A stretch of 64,000 bases of DNA, taken from NCBI GenBank assembly GCA_016081115.2, contig JABTTQ020002548.1, positions 186,001 to 250,000 on the forward strand, read 5' to 3'. The DNA is from Rehmannia glutinosa. Taxonomy: Eukaryota; Streptophyta; Magnoliopsida; Lamiales; Orobanchaceae. The notes under the pieces were generated by a model. That model made no database searches and was not told where the DNA came from. It saw nothing but the letters and a program-made list of their open reading frames with translations. This document shows positions 36,373 to 46,902 of the stretch, piece after piece; positions within the stretch are counted from its first letter, which is position 1, and each line of letters starts with the position of its first letter. The translations under genes and the position numbers were made by a program.

Positions 36373-36542
36373 AAGTCGAATAATTGACTGCTGTGAATTT
36401 GCAGAACTGGGTCGTTTAATCGACTCATGTTGCCCCTGATAAGTCGTTCAATTGACACATTACAGCTGGTCGATTGATCAACGCATTGGAGTCGATTAAA
36501 TGACCCAGTTCTGCAAATTCGCAGCAGTCAATTATTCGACTT
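36373..36542. repeat. Long hairpin: 54-bp inverted arms, 62-bp loop
   Basis: The left arm (36373-36426) begins AAGTCGAATAATTGACTGCT and ends TTTAATCGACTC. The right arm (36489-36542) is its reverse complement with two mismatches. The loop carries CAATTGACACATT and TCGATTGATCAACG words. The hairpin lies about 200 bp before the transposase ORF. Confidence 0.85.
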
Positions 36543-36747
36543 ATTCAAAATCAAACAGAACTGCACTAGTTTCTTATCCTATTATTTGACATTTTTATCT
36601 TCAATTTAATTGCAGACAACATGTCTTCACCGTTTTAGATTACCGTGCATTATTTTGGACATTTTGTTAATAACAATGAAAAATGGCAATGGGTATTTAG
36701 TGATGGCATGCATGCATCAGGAGTTCCAATAACAACATAAACTTCAT

Positions 36748-38904
36748 ATGAAGAGCTATAGATTACAAAAAAATTGCGAAGTTGATCCCAATTTGCATGA
36801 TATGGAGATGGGATTTATTTCTCCAGCAAGCATACAATCTTTTCAAATTCTTGACCGGATTACTTCAGACGAGGAAGTGCAATGGTACTTGGCTCTCAAT
36901 AAACAAGGTTCAATTATTCCCTTGTGTATAACCCTTGTGATAAAAAATAATTGTGACGTGCCACAGGACGAGCATAATGTAGTTGATCGTGACGTGAAAC
37001 CGGAAGATGGATATCATAATTTTGAGGTGGAAGAAAATAATCACAGTGACGATGATCGAAATATGAATGATATTTGGGATGGGTTGGAGGTAATTCGAGA
37101 ATCTCCTTCCAATTATTATAACAGTGATGCGTTTACTACACCACCGAGACTTGATTTTAATCAAGGCACTGGAGAAGAAAATCAATTCACAAATGAGCAT
37201 CTTTTTTCTTCGGTTGGAAGTACATCACGAGTTGTACCCATTGATATTGACTTGAATGTTGACCAACGATACCAAAAAAGAGCTTCAAGAAGTTGTGCAC
37301 ATGATCGCATTGAAATACAATTTCCAGTTCAAAATAAACAAATCGAACAAGAATGATTGTTTGTGTTGATGAAAATTCCAAATGGCATTTGCGAGCAACA
37401 AAGTTCTCAGACTGTGATTATTTTCAGATTAGAAATATACACCAGAACATACTTGCGCTCTAAATTTGTCCACCAATGATCATATACAAGCAAGATTGTG
37501 GATCATTGGAGAACATATCATGTCAAGGTTGAGGACTGCAACACTACATACAAACATGTTGATGTTGTGAATGAAATTCACCGAGACTTCGGCATTGAAA
37601 TAAGTTATCAAAAAGTGAAGAGGTCTAGAGAAACTGTTTTAGCATACATAAGGGGTTCACCAGAGGATAGTTACACTAAGTTGGCCGCATATGCCCATAA
37701 CTTGAAAATAGCTAATCCGGGAACTATATACTCTTTAAAGGTTGATAGTGAAAACTGCTTCAAGTACTTTTTCTTGGCATACGGGCCCTGCATTCGTGGG
37801 TTTCACTCTTCAATGCGCCCAATGGTTGTTGTGGGCGGAACATTTTTAACTGAAAGGTATAAAGGTACATTGATTATCGCTACTTGTCAAGATGCAAATA
37901 TGCAGATTTATCCTCTTGCATGGGTCGTTGTTGATTCTGAGAACGATGCTTCATGGCATTGGTTTTTTATGAACTTGAAAGGAATAACAGGTGACCAAGA
38001 AGACCTTGTTGTGATATCTGACAGACACATGAGTCTTATCAGTGCAGTCAAAACTATTTTTCAAAATGCACGTCATGCTCATTGTATTTATCATATCAAA
38101 GGCAACTTGAGGACTATAACTCGAATGACTGATACTATCTCCTTTTTAACAAAAAGTCGAGGCATATACAATAGAAGAATTTCACAAGTGTATGTCCCAA
38201 ATTCAAGCTACTGACGAGAAAGGTTGGAAATATCTTAATGATATAAATTTTACTACTTGGGCTAGGTCATATTTTCAGGGAGATCGTTATAATATCATGA
38301 CGTCAAACAATGCAGATTCTCTGAACTTAGTGTTTAAAAAAGTCCGACAAACTCCTATACTTGCATTGTTTGATAGTATAGGAAAAACGTTGCAGTCTTG
38401 GTTCTATGAGAGGCGTGAGGCTGCATGAAGTTGTACTGGCAATCTAACTCCTGCAATGGAAGAAAAATTACGCAAGTCTCATGAAAAAGTCAAGAAGTTC
38501 ACGGTTGAACCAATTGATCAAACTTTATATGTGGTGAGGAGTGGGGCCACAAATTTCACTTTGTTAACTTTGCTTAACACTTACACTTGAGAAAATTTCA
38601 ATTAGACCACCTACTATGTGAGCATGCAATAGCAGCGGCCAAGAAGAGAGGTTTTTCAATATACCCCATGTGCTCACCGTACTATTTTATTGACTATTGA
38701 AGGAAAGCATATGCGGAGACTATCTTCCCTGTGCCCAACGAAAATGAATGGGAGATTCCCGATAACATTAAGGAAATGATTATCTTGCCACATATTTTCC
38801 AACAACAAGGTGGGCGTCGTAGAACAACACGAATACCTTCAACGAGAGAGTTCCGCTCAAGACAAAAATGTAGTAGGTGCCAACAATTGGGAACAACCGA
38901 CTGA
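36748..38904 (+). pseudogene. MuDR/MULE transposase (mudrA) relic
   Basis: Three frames carry consecutive parts. 36748-37356 is an acidic N-terminal part. 37498-38214 is the MULE transposase core, with AWVVVDSENDASWHWFFMNL, LVVISDRHMSLISAVKTIF and HCIYHIKGNLR. 38192-38428 continues it (FTTWARSYFQGDRYNIMTSN). A SWIM-type zinc motif (LLCEHAIAAAKKRG, C-x-H) lies near 38,607-38,650 and a zinc-knuckle-like CSRCQQLG near 38,872. Where family members normally have DGTFL with the first catalytic Asp, this copy reads VVGGTFL (about 37,830), so the DDE triad looks broken. Stops, at least three frameshifts and the missing Asp make it non-functional. The ATG at 36748 is only nominal. Confidence 0.85.
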
Positions 38905-39071
38905 ATTGCCGTGATCAAAGACCAATGAGCGATAGACAATCACATATTTAGTGATTGTTGTATTTCATCTCCGATTTAGTAATTGTTGTATTCATGAATT
39001 TAGACAAACCTCTCTGTATTGTCAAAAGAACCAAAAAAATATTAAGTAATCGTTCTTCGTCGGGTTGCTCG

Positions 39072-39172
39072 ACCCTAATCGACCACGTGTTCGGTCAGTC
39101 GGGCTATAACCGACCACATGGTCGATCGGGTCAGCCGCATGGCTTTTGATTGACCACGTGGTCGATTAGGGT
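39072..39172. repeat. Inverted repeat with CACGTG ends
   Basis: ACCCTAATCGACCACGTG (39072-39089) is matched by its exact reverse complement at 39155-39172. The spacer holds further dyads (ACCGACCACATGGTCGATCG). Confidence 0.8.
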
Positions 39173-39199
39173 TGGACTACACGACTTTTGACCGACCAT

Positions 39200-40010
39200 G
39201 TAGCATATAATACTAAATTATATAAGATTTTATAATATATAATAATATGATATATAGTGTAACAAACAGTGCAACGTGATTTATAGTCTCTTGATTATTG
39301 TAAATCAACACTAAATTATATAATAGATTTTATAACATATGATGATACTATGTAGCATATAGTATGATATATTTTACAATTGACGGTGAAAAAATCGGCA
39401 ACACATTGATAACATATGATATAGTGTAACGTCAAGACAATGTGATTTGTAGTCCCATGATTATTGTAATCCCGATCAACACTTAATTATATAATTGATT
39501 TTATAACATATGATTATACTATGTAGCATATAGTATGATATATTTTACAATTGACAACGAAACAATCGGCAACAAATTGATAACATATGGTATTGTGTAA
39601 TATACAGTGCAACGTGATTTGTAGTCCCGTGATTATTGTAATCCCGATCAACACTAAATTATATAATAGATTTTATAACACATGATGATATTATGTAACA
39701 TATAGTATGATATATTTTACAATTGGCGAAAAAATCGGCAAAACATTGATAACATATGATATAGTGTAACATATAGTGCAACGTGATTTGTAGTCCGGTG
39801 ATTATTGTAATAGATTTTAGAACATATGATGATACTATGTATCGTATAATATGATATATTTTACAATTTACGGCGAAACAATCGACAACACATTGATAAT
39901 ATATGATATAGTGTAACATACAAAGGCAACATGTTTTATTGTCCGTGATTATTGTAATCCCGATCAACACTAAATTATATAATAGATGATACTAATATGA
40001 TATATTTTAC
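39200..40010. repeat. Tandem array, about 171-bp unit, four to five copies
   Basis: The word ATCAACACTAAATTATATAA recurs at 39304, 39475 (one change), 39647 and 39963, giving steps of 171, 172 and 316 (two shortened units). Each unit also contains a TTTTATAACATATGATGATA-like word, TTTTACAATTGACG-like and ATTATTGTAATCCCG. One unit near 39,800 lost about 20-30 bp. No coding potential is seen. Confidence 0.85.
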
Positions 40011-40077
40011 AAGTTAAAGCTTATACCATAAACCCTATACCAAACCCTAAACCCTAAACAAAACCAAAAATAGGTTA

Positions 40078-40245
40078 AACGACATATAAACGACCATTTG
40101 AATGACTATTAATCGATGATCGTTCAATGGTCGATTAATCGAACATTGTGTCGTTCGGATGGTCGACTAATCGACTCTTGTGTCATTGGATGGTCGATTA
40201 ATTGACTTATGTGTCGTTCGGTGGTAGATTAATCGACCTAGTCGC
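40078..40245. repeat. Cluster of GGTCGATTAATCGA-type short repeats
   Basis: Degenerate direct repeats of roughly 40 bp, each with a GGTCGATTAATCGA-like palindromic core and TGTGTCGTTCGG-like linker. Confidence 0.7.
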
Positions 40246-40409
40246 GTCTCGTTTACACCATAGTTAAAAAGATGTTTCGAGTCATTTTTTATTTTTACTT
40301 TCCGTAAGCGAATGAAGAAGACGAGCGGGACGAACTAATAGATCTTGAAGTAAATAGTTGATCTTTTGTTTTACATTATTATGCTATGTTGATTTTCTTA
40401 ATCAATTGT

Positions 40410-42091
40410 TGATAAGTGTCATTTTGTACATATTTTGTATTATTAATTCAATAGTTTTTGAATTGTTTTGTTAGAAAAATCATAGTTTCTCAAGTATTTT
40501 TGTAGCATTTCATCGTGTGATGTGTTTAACATTATAGGTGGAGCAATTCGGAGCAATGTGAAGACAATATTAATTGAAAAAAGGCAAGAAAATCACTCAA
40601 CATGACTTGGGGTGTCAAGTAACATGGCCATGTTCAAAAAAGAAGGAAATAAATTGGATAAAAATTGGAAAAAGGGTCCAAAACGGCCAAACCGTGTCAC
40701 CGAACACGGCCATGTTGAAGGGGATCAAAAGAGGAAAAAACGCACAAAAAGCAGGCCCGAACACGGCTGGCCGTGTCGTACAACACGGCCGTGTTGTCCA
40801 ACACGGCCTGTGTCGGCGTGTCTTGACAAATTTATTGCAGACGGCAGCGGCCGTCTCGTCCAACACGGGCGTGTCGGGACCTCTTTTTGCAACTTTTCTT
40901 TGCGGAATTTGGGGAAAACTCACCAACCAACCCATTTTGGCCACTTTTGTACACTTTTAACACCCTATTTTCTTTGAAACATGTCTCCATGTCCCCTCCT
41001 CATCACTTGAATACAAGAATTCACCAACCAACAAGGAAAATGGGGGTGATTGTTTAATAAAAGAGAGTACTATCAATGTATTGGTTGCCTATAAAAGCCA
41101 AAGGTTGAGATTGGGAGATTCATTCATTAGATACTCGGAAATATTCATTGTATTCACTTCATTAAGTAGAGTTGGGATCAAGAGGTCTTGGAGAAGAAAG
41201 CTTGGGGCAATATTGGAGAAGAAGGCTTGGAACAACATCATCAACCAAGGAAGAAGTTCATTAAGATTTTGAGAAAGATAAGTACACCATGTCTACCATA
41301 CTTAAATCTTCTTGTGTAATTTACTCTTTTGTCAAAATCATGAGTAGCTAAAATCTTAGTGTTTGAGTGTAATGAACTCTAGAATGGATTTGTGATTGAG
41401 GTTTGTATGTTTTTAATAAAATCATCATGTCTTGTGTGATTCACTTATATCATGCTTATCTCATTTGAGTTAATATTTCCGGTATATTAATTTGATATCT
41501 TTTCTTCATCGGGTAATCGAAAGATTTATGGTGAAAAAGAAATTGTATAAGTGAAAAGAGTTGCATGCAATCCTAGATATAGGGACGACATAAATCTTCC
41601 GGATTAGGGTCAAATCTAATATGGGAATTCATAAATCGTTATAATGCGATCTTGGGGGTTTTAACTAGAAAGAGATTTCAGTTAATCAACTTGAGATTAG
41701 GAGTTTTTCGCCTTGAGAAAGGGATTAACTTAAATCGGGAATTTCTACGGTCCACATAACATGAGATTTTATTAAAAGAGGTTGGTTTTGCTTAAGGGCT
41801 TATGGTTGAATTTTTAACTTGTCAAATCACAAAAACATTCTAGAGGATTTACATTCAAACACACTTCTATCTCTTGATTTCTTATTCTACAAATTTTACT
41901 TCATTTTTACACTTCGATAATTTAGATTCTTTATCAAACAAAAACTCGAAAATTGTTAGATTAAATAACAAAAAGACGGTAATTATTAGTACTTACAATC
42001 CTCGTGGGAATGACACTCGGTACTCAATAATCTATACTATAAACGATAGGTGCACTTGCCTACGGTTTTAAAGGTAGCTTTTGAGCCATCA
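40410..42091 (+). mobile_element. Solo LTR, Ty3/gypsy-like, 1,682 bp
   Basis: It begins TGATAAGTGTCATTTTGTAC and ends TTTTGAGCCATCA (TG...CA), with a perfect 5-bp duplication ATTGT on both sides (40405-40409, 42092-42096). A plus-strand TATA word CCTATAAAAGCC is near 41,090. The 3' part has AATCCTCGTGGGAATGACAC and TGCACTTGCCTACGG, typical of long gypsy LTR ends. It lacks a partner LTR and internal region. It also holds a cluster of ACACGGCCGTGT palindromes at about 40,690-40,880. ORFs inside it are spurious. Confidence 0.88.
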
Positions 42092-42361
42092 ATTGTTTCA
42101 TATTTTATTTCATGTTGCTTTAACATATCGATTTTAGTTTAGGTTTAGGTTTAGTGTATTAATATATTGATGTTCTTAATCAATTGTTTTCATATTTTGG
42201 TTTCATATTGCTTTAGTTTAGGTTTATGTTTCCATTTTTTTAGGTTGATTATGTCTCACACAAATTTAGGTTTAGGTTTTGATTTTTTGTTTCAAATCTA
42301 GGTTTCGATTTTTTGTTTCAAATCTAGGGTTTTTACTAATCCTGTCATTTTACTTGAATAG

Positions 42362-42860
42362 ATATGCCTCGTACCAGGAATCAGATAATTCGCCATATGG
42401 TCTAACCAATCGAGTTGGACAATTGAATGAGATGAATTCCTCTATGAACATCTTAATCGTTTCACGTCATATCATCTTTGTCTAACTCTAGCGAATTCAA
42501 CTCGTTATTGCGTCTTTTGGCTTGGGACCTTGGTGCACATTTCAAGAAATATTTTAGGCCGGGAAAGGTTAAAAGTCAGATTCAAGTGTTCCGAACAAAT
42601 TTCGAGGCATTTGTGCAGTTCATTAAAACTCCTGGTGTAACATATGATCATGACAACAACATAGTTTTACTGGGGTTTACTGGGATCATGCTAGAAGGGT
42701 AACAAATATTTAATTTGTTCATATTGAATTAATTATACATAATAATAATTTTTTTTGTATTTTTGTCATTTAAGAGACCATTGAGCGATTCTTCAGGACG
42801 AATGTGTTCAAATACTTCAAAATCGCCAATAATATTTTCGTAGAATCAAATGTCGACCGA
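42362..42860 (+). pseudogene. Possible Myb/SANT-like (Myb_DNA-bind_3 type) ORF relic
   Basis: The plus frame reads KVKSQIQVFRTNFEAFVQFI then TPGVTYDHDNNIV. After a one-base slip it reads TGVYWDHARR and, across a possible small intron (about 42,702-42,772), ERFFRTNVFKYFKIANNIF. The layout of an N-[FY]-x-[AS]-F helix, a G-x-x-x-D-x-x-N-N strand and a trailing F-K-x-x-x-N-I-F recalls the Myb/SANT-like domain found with plant transposons. It is frameshifted and lacks a full-length ORF. The family call is from remembered pattern only. Confidence 0.3.
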
Positions 42861-43279
42861 TTGACTTATCCAATGAAGTGGCTACCATCCTAACAATCCA
42901 TTTTACCTTAACGAGGAATATGATGGTGATGTTCGCCAAGTTTTGATCTTTTAGACTGGAGTCGTTGGATGGGATCCTTGGTGGAGATGGGGCTGGTCCA
43001 TCGGGGGTCGATGGTGGTGATGAGGATGTTAACGAGGTGGTCTTCCTTAAATTTCTTTTAGTGGTTGAACTATGTTAAATTAGTTTAGGTGTTGAACAAT
43101 TTTTATTTTATTTTGGTGGTTATGGTTGTTCTTGAACAATTTCAAATTTCTTTTGATGGTTTATGTATGGTTGAATATTATCTTGTATAAATTATTGTGT
43201 AATTTATGTATGGTTTAATCTGTAGATGTAATGTTTTTGTTTTGAATGTGTAATTTATTGCATTGTATGTATGGTCAAA

Positions 43280-43540
43280 TCACGCGACGAGGGTCGATTA
43301 ATCAACCATCTGAATGACACATGAGTCGATTAGTCGACCATCTAAATGACATAGGGGTCTATTAATCGACTATCTGAATGACACATGAGTCGATTCGTCG
43401 ACCATCTAAATGACACAAGGGTCAATTAATTGACCATCTAAAAGACACATGAGTCGATTAGTGGACCATCCGAACAATACGAGGGTCGATTAATCGACCA
43501 TCTGAGATGATACTGATGGTCGATTAATCGACCACTTGAA
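43280..43540. repeat. Tandem short repeats, GAGTCGATTAGTCGACCATC type
   Basis: About six direct repeats of some 38-42 bp built on the pattern GTCGATTAATCGACCATCTG followed by AATGACACATGA. They are diverged from one another by a few bases each. Confidence 0.8.
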
Positions 43541-43713
43541 TAATCTTGAATTACACAAAGGGATGAATCACACAAACTTTCATAAACATGTATGCAATAT
43601 CATTTACAAATTCTCAACTACATCACTTAAAAATTCAAAACACTTGATTAAAAATCTAAAAATATAGCATTTACAATATTCAAAATATTCGATCAATTCA
43701 AAATATTCAAAAT

Positions 43714-44640
43714 CTAAAATCTAAAAGTATATCGATTACAAGTATTCAAAATATTCCGATCAATATAATCAAATTTAAAGCATATATGTCGGCAACAACT
43801 CTCCCTCCACTTAACCATATGATGGTCGTTTAGGATATTTACTTCTTGTGCGGTACTCGGAAATTCTATATATTTGATCACGAAGACTCCGCAATCACCC
43901 CTATGATATGTTAAAACAACAATTAGCATTTAAATAAAAATTATGCTCAATAACACATTTAAGATAGATTACTTACGACATATCATGCTTTGATGTCTTG
44001 TCGATCGACCACTTTGAGGGGCCTGTTTGTTGCAATCCCAACTTGTTGTGCAAGTAACGGGACTATAACAGTAACTGATTGAAGGCACTGATTAAGTTAC
44101 CCCTCTGTTAGGCTACCCTTGTCGGGATCAGAGATATTTAACTCCGATGTTTCAAATACAACTTCGGCCGTAATCCAATATTTATTATAAAAAATCAGAA
44201 AGTACAAGTGCGTACACCCAACCCATTTCATCCCAAACTTACTCCAAGTTCCATTCGTGTAATTAATCGAGCTTGATCGAACTTGTGTTTATTCTTTATT
44301 GGGGTTCTCCTTGTAACCCATGTGTTCAAATATCAATGACGAATAGAACATGTGGTCTAGGATGGCTCGGGTGTACTTACCGAAGGACATCGAATATCTT
44401 GTTTGTCGCTCCCGTAATAAGGTCATCGCCAAATCCATGTGTTGAAAAGTGAAAAGTTGGTATAAGATTCTCATAATACTAAATTAATCATGCAATAATT
44501 TAAGCGGCCTTACATCATCTTTAAGTCAAACCCCGGATGTAGTAATCAATGTAAACCATCTTTTAGCTTTTTTGATTGTGGTCCCATGTAGGATTAATTC
44601 TTCACCGTTGAAAGCAATATATACATTAATTAATTAATGA
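43714..44640 (-). pseudogene. Ulp1/C48 protease-like gene carried by a MULE
   Basis: On the minus strand, FQHMDLAMTLLRERQTRY is followed by AILDHMFYSS (44,289-44,474). Then comes a segment with LLAQQVGI and a RPLKVVDRQDI-like strand (about 44,000-44,100), and, after an intron-like gap, GDCGVFVIKYIEF (about 43,860-43,900). GDCG with the Cys nucleophile in D-C-G-x-[FY]-V is the Ulp1 (SUMO protease) family signature. The catalytic His/Asp region upstream is damaged and stops are present. Ulp1-like genes are a known cargo of some plant MULEs. It is probably not an active protease. Confidence 0.65.
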
Positions 44641-44659
44641 AATAAAGCAAAAACATTAA

Positions 44660-44960
44660 ATAATCACTGGGTCGATCAATGGTCGTTTCAACGACCATTA
44701 ATCGACTGAATAATCGGTCAATGGTTGTTGCAAATCGACTAAATGGTTGGTGCACCGACCACCAATCGAACCCATGGTCGGTTAATGGTCGTTGCACCGA
44801 CCACTAATTGATTGATGGTCGTTGCATCAACCCCTAATCAACTCAATGGTCGGTCAACGGTCATTGCACGCGACCACTAATCAACTCCATGGTTGGTCAT
44901 CGGTCGTTGCATCGACCATTGACCGACCCAAGGTCGATTAATGCTCGTTGCAACAACCAG
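44660..44960. repeat. Tandem short repeats, GGTCGTTGCACCGACCACTAAT type
   Basis: Six or seven degenerate units of about 45-50 bp alternating AATGGTCGGT and GTTGCACCGACCAC words. Related to, but distinct from, the arrays at 40,080 and 43,280. Confidence 0.75.
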
Positions 44961-45268
44961 CAATCGATCTATCGATTGGTGATGTTTGCAGTAACATTTA
45001 TCTTTCGATTTGCCTTTGTGTACCATTCTTTGAATTGTTTGACTTCAATGGATCCACCAGGAGGAAGAAATCAATGTGCATCTTGTCCACAAAGGTTCTA
45101 TAGGTGGTTGTTTGTGGCCTCGATCAGTTGTGAAGGGAGTTCTTGTATGAATTAAAGGTACTCTCGGTCGTTTTCGCTCCTGTTTGTAGAATATTTTCAT
45201 TTTCTACATGTTTTCTCCTCAACCCCTTCTTCCTTGCATAGATCATCGTTCCCGATCATCCCCGTGTG

Positions 45269-45372
45269 CGCCGCTCAGTATCCACCACCTCAACATCGGA
45301 ATCTTTGTCGCATCTCTCAGTATCCACCACCTCAACATCGAATGTTGTCGCATCTCCGTATCCACCACCTCG
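45269..45372 (+). repeat. Short tandem repeat with Pro-rich coding sense
   Basis: Three tandem blocks of about 40 bp share GTATCCACCACCTCAACATC. In one plus frame they read YPPPQHR repeatedly within a short ORF. No family is recognised; it may be a relic of a Pro-rich transposon protein. Confidence 0.55.
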
Positions 45373-45589
45373 ACAACCTGATCCTTCTGGATGATATCCC
45401 CCTTATAATATCCCGATTTTAAAAAAAAATGATAATTAGAACACTTAAATATTGATAATATTGTTATCTTTATTAGACTAATAATTATCAATAATATTAT
45501 GTGTATCCTCTCTTAATAAAATTATATACATGTTATATTTATTATATTTTTATCTTTATTATGATAATTATCAATATTATAATTAATAT

Positions 45590-45830
45590 TTTACGTAGAG
45601 GATAATTTAGGGGTTACAAAACAAACCTTGAGGTTTGATTTCGTCTTACATTTTTCGGTGATTTTCAAAAATATTTCAAAATACCCCTCATATTTACAAA
45701 ACTATTATAGTTATCCCCCTTAAATTTAAGACAAAACGAAATCTAAAGGGTTTTTCATAATTTTGAAACATGTCTAAGTTTTACGTAATTAACCCAAACC
45801 TTATTGGTGTTTTTGTAATTATCCCTATTT
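45590..45830. mobile_element. Degenerate MITE of the GGATAATTACAAAAA family
   Basis: GGATAATTTAGGGGTTACAA at the left and TTTTTGTAATTATCCC at the right resemble the ends of the MITE at 5,586. The interior has ATACCCCTCATATTTACAAA. Flanks TATTTTACG and TATTTTGTA agree only partly. Confidence 0.45.
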
Positions 45831-46129
45831 TGTATTCTTTCTCCTTGTAACATATAAAATTTATAATCATAAACAATTATTCTCTTTCAATACATCTCTC
45901 TTTTTTAAAATGATGATGCTTGTTTTTATAAGAAATAACAAAAAAGAAGAAAAAGGGAAAAACAATAAATATACAATTGATCTTAATTTTTTTGGACGAC
46001 TTTGTGTTTTGCGTATTTATGTATTGATTGGTTTTGATGGAAATATTGTAATTATCAAACAATAGAATATCGTTGCAATTAGGTTTACCAAATATTTTTA
46101 TACAAGAAAAGAGAATTGAAAAAAACATA

Positions 46130-46131
<2 letters not shown>

Positions 46132-46211
<80 letters not shown>
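46132..46211 (-). tRNA. tRNA-Leu, anticodon UAG
   Basis: The minus strand folds as a class II tRNA. The acceptor stem GACAGTT pairs with AGCTGTC (one G-T), with discriminator A at 46132. The D-arm region is GGCCGAGTGGTCTAAGGC, which is also the A box. The anticodon stem CCAGA/TCTGG encloses the loop TTTAGGC, so the anticodon is TAG, reading the Leu codon CUA. A long variable arm is present and the T arm has GGGTTCAAATCCC (B box). No intron. A run of seven T follows on the minus strand (46,119-46,125), a Pol III terminator. It lies alone between transposons. Confidence 0.95.
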
Positions 46212-46893
46212 GGATTTGAAATTGTTTGCATACGTTATCTAAACTTTATATGGTGCTGAAGATGTACAAAGGACCTAAAGTGATAAAATCTTCTTCAATT
46301 CATTCAAGTTTCATCTGTTTTAATAAGACTACGTTATACTAATTTATTACCTTATATTTCCAATATATATAATTTATTAGATATTAGTATAATTTTTATT
46401 GACAATCTTCAACTATAATTGCGTTATTCTTAGTAACTTAGTAGTTTTATATATTTTTGGACTAATTAATTTTAAATATAATTTTTATAAAATAAAGAAA
46501 TTCTTATCAACTTTTATTCAATTTGTCTCAAAGACTACTCCATTTACGAAGTACAAACGAGTTATATTCAATCCCGAATGCTAACTTAGCTACAATGATT
46601 AATTACGAGGATGTTTGGTGAGATTATAAGAGTACGGAGGTTATTTTAAAAGGATATTTGGTAGCAATATCGGTAGAGAATTTATGCTCGGCATCTATCC
46701 TTCAAACTAAAGAAAAATAAAATGGAAAGGTTAAAGTGTTGTATCCATAAGTATGTAGTTCGAGGTATATTTGATGTGGGATGTGAAATATTTAGAAAAT
46801 CGTGATATTTGATTGATACATGGAACAATGAACTACAAATATTTGGAATAAAGGTACACAACATTGTGGGTGCCTAAGTTATTGAAAACATTT
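46212..46893. other. Intergenic, no gene seen
   Basis: AT-rich sequence between the tRNA and a MULE-like element. No coding or repeat structure is supported. Confidence 0.5.
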
Positions 46894-46902
46894 TATAATA
46901 TA

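Larger units (their letters stand above)
36013..45400. mobile_element. Composite MULE-type block (mudrA plus Ulp1-like), ends not defined
   Basis: A plus-strand MuDR transposase relic (36,748-38,904) and a minus-strand Ulp1/C48-like gene (43,714-44,640) sit in one block. It is studded with clusters of TCGATTAATCGA-type repeats at 36,373, 39,060, 40,080, 43,280 and 44,660. Plant MULEs carrying Ulp1-like genes (Kaonashi type) are known. I did not find matching terminal repeats or a target duplication, so the block may be one element with later insertions (the solo LTR at 40,410) or several. Between 45,000 and 45,400 only the Pro-codon tandem repeat is notable. Confidence 0.35.

Noticed and set aside
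39200..40010. CRISPR-like array
   Set aside because: Units are contiguous 171-bp tandem repeats with no unique spacers, in a plant genome.
40574..40977. Three overlapping ORFs of over 100 residues on both strands
   Set aside because: They fall within a solo LTR, upstream of its TATA box, in repeated ACACGGCC words.
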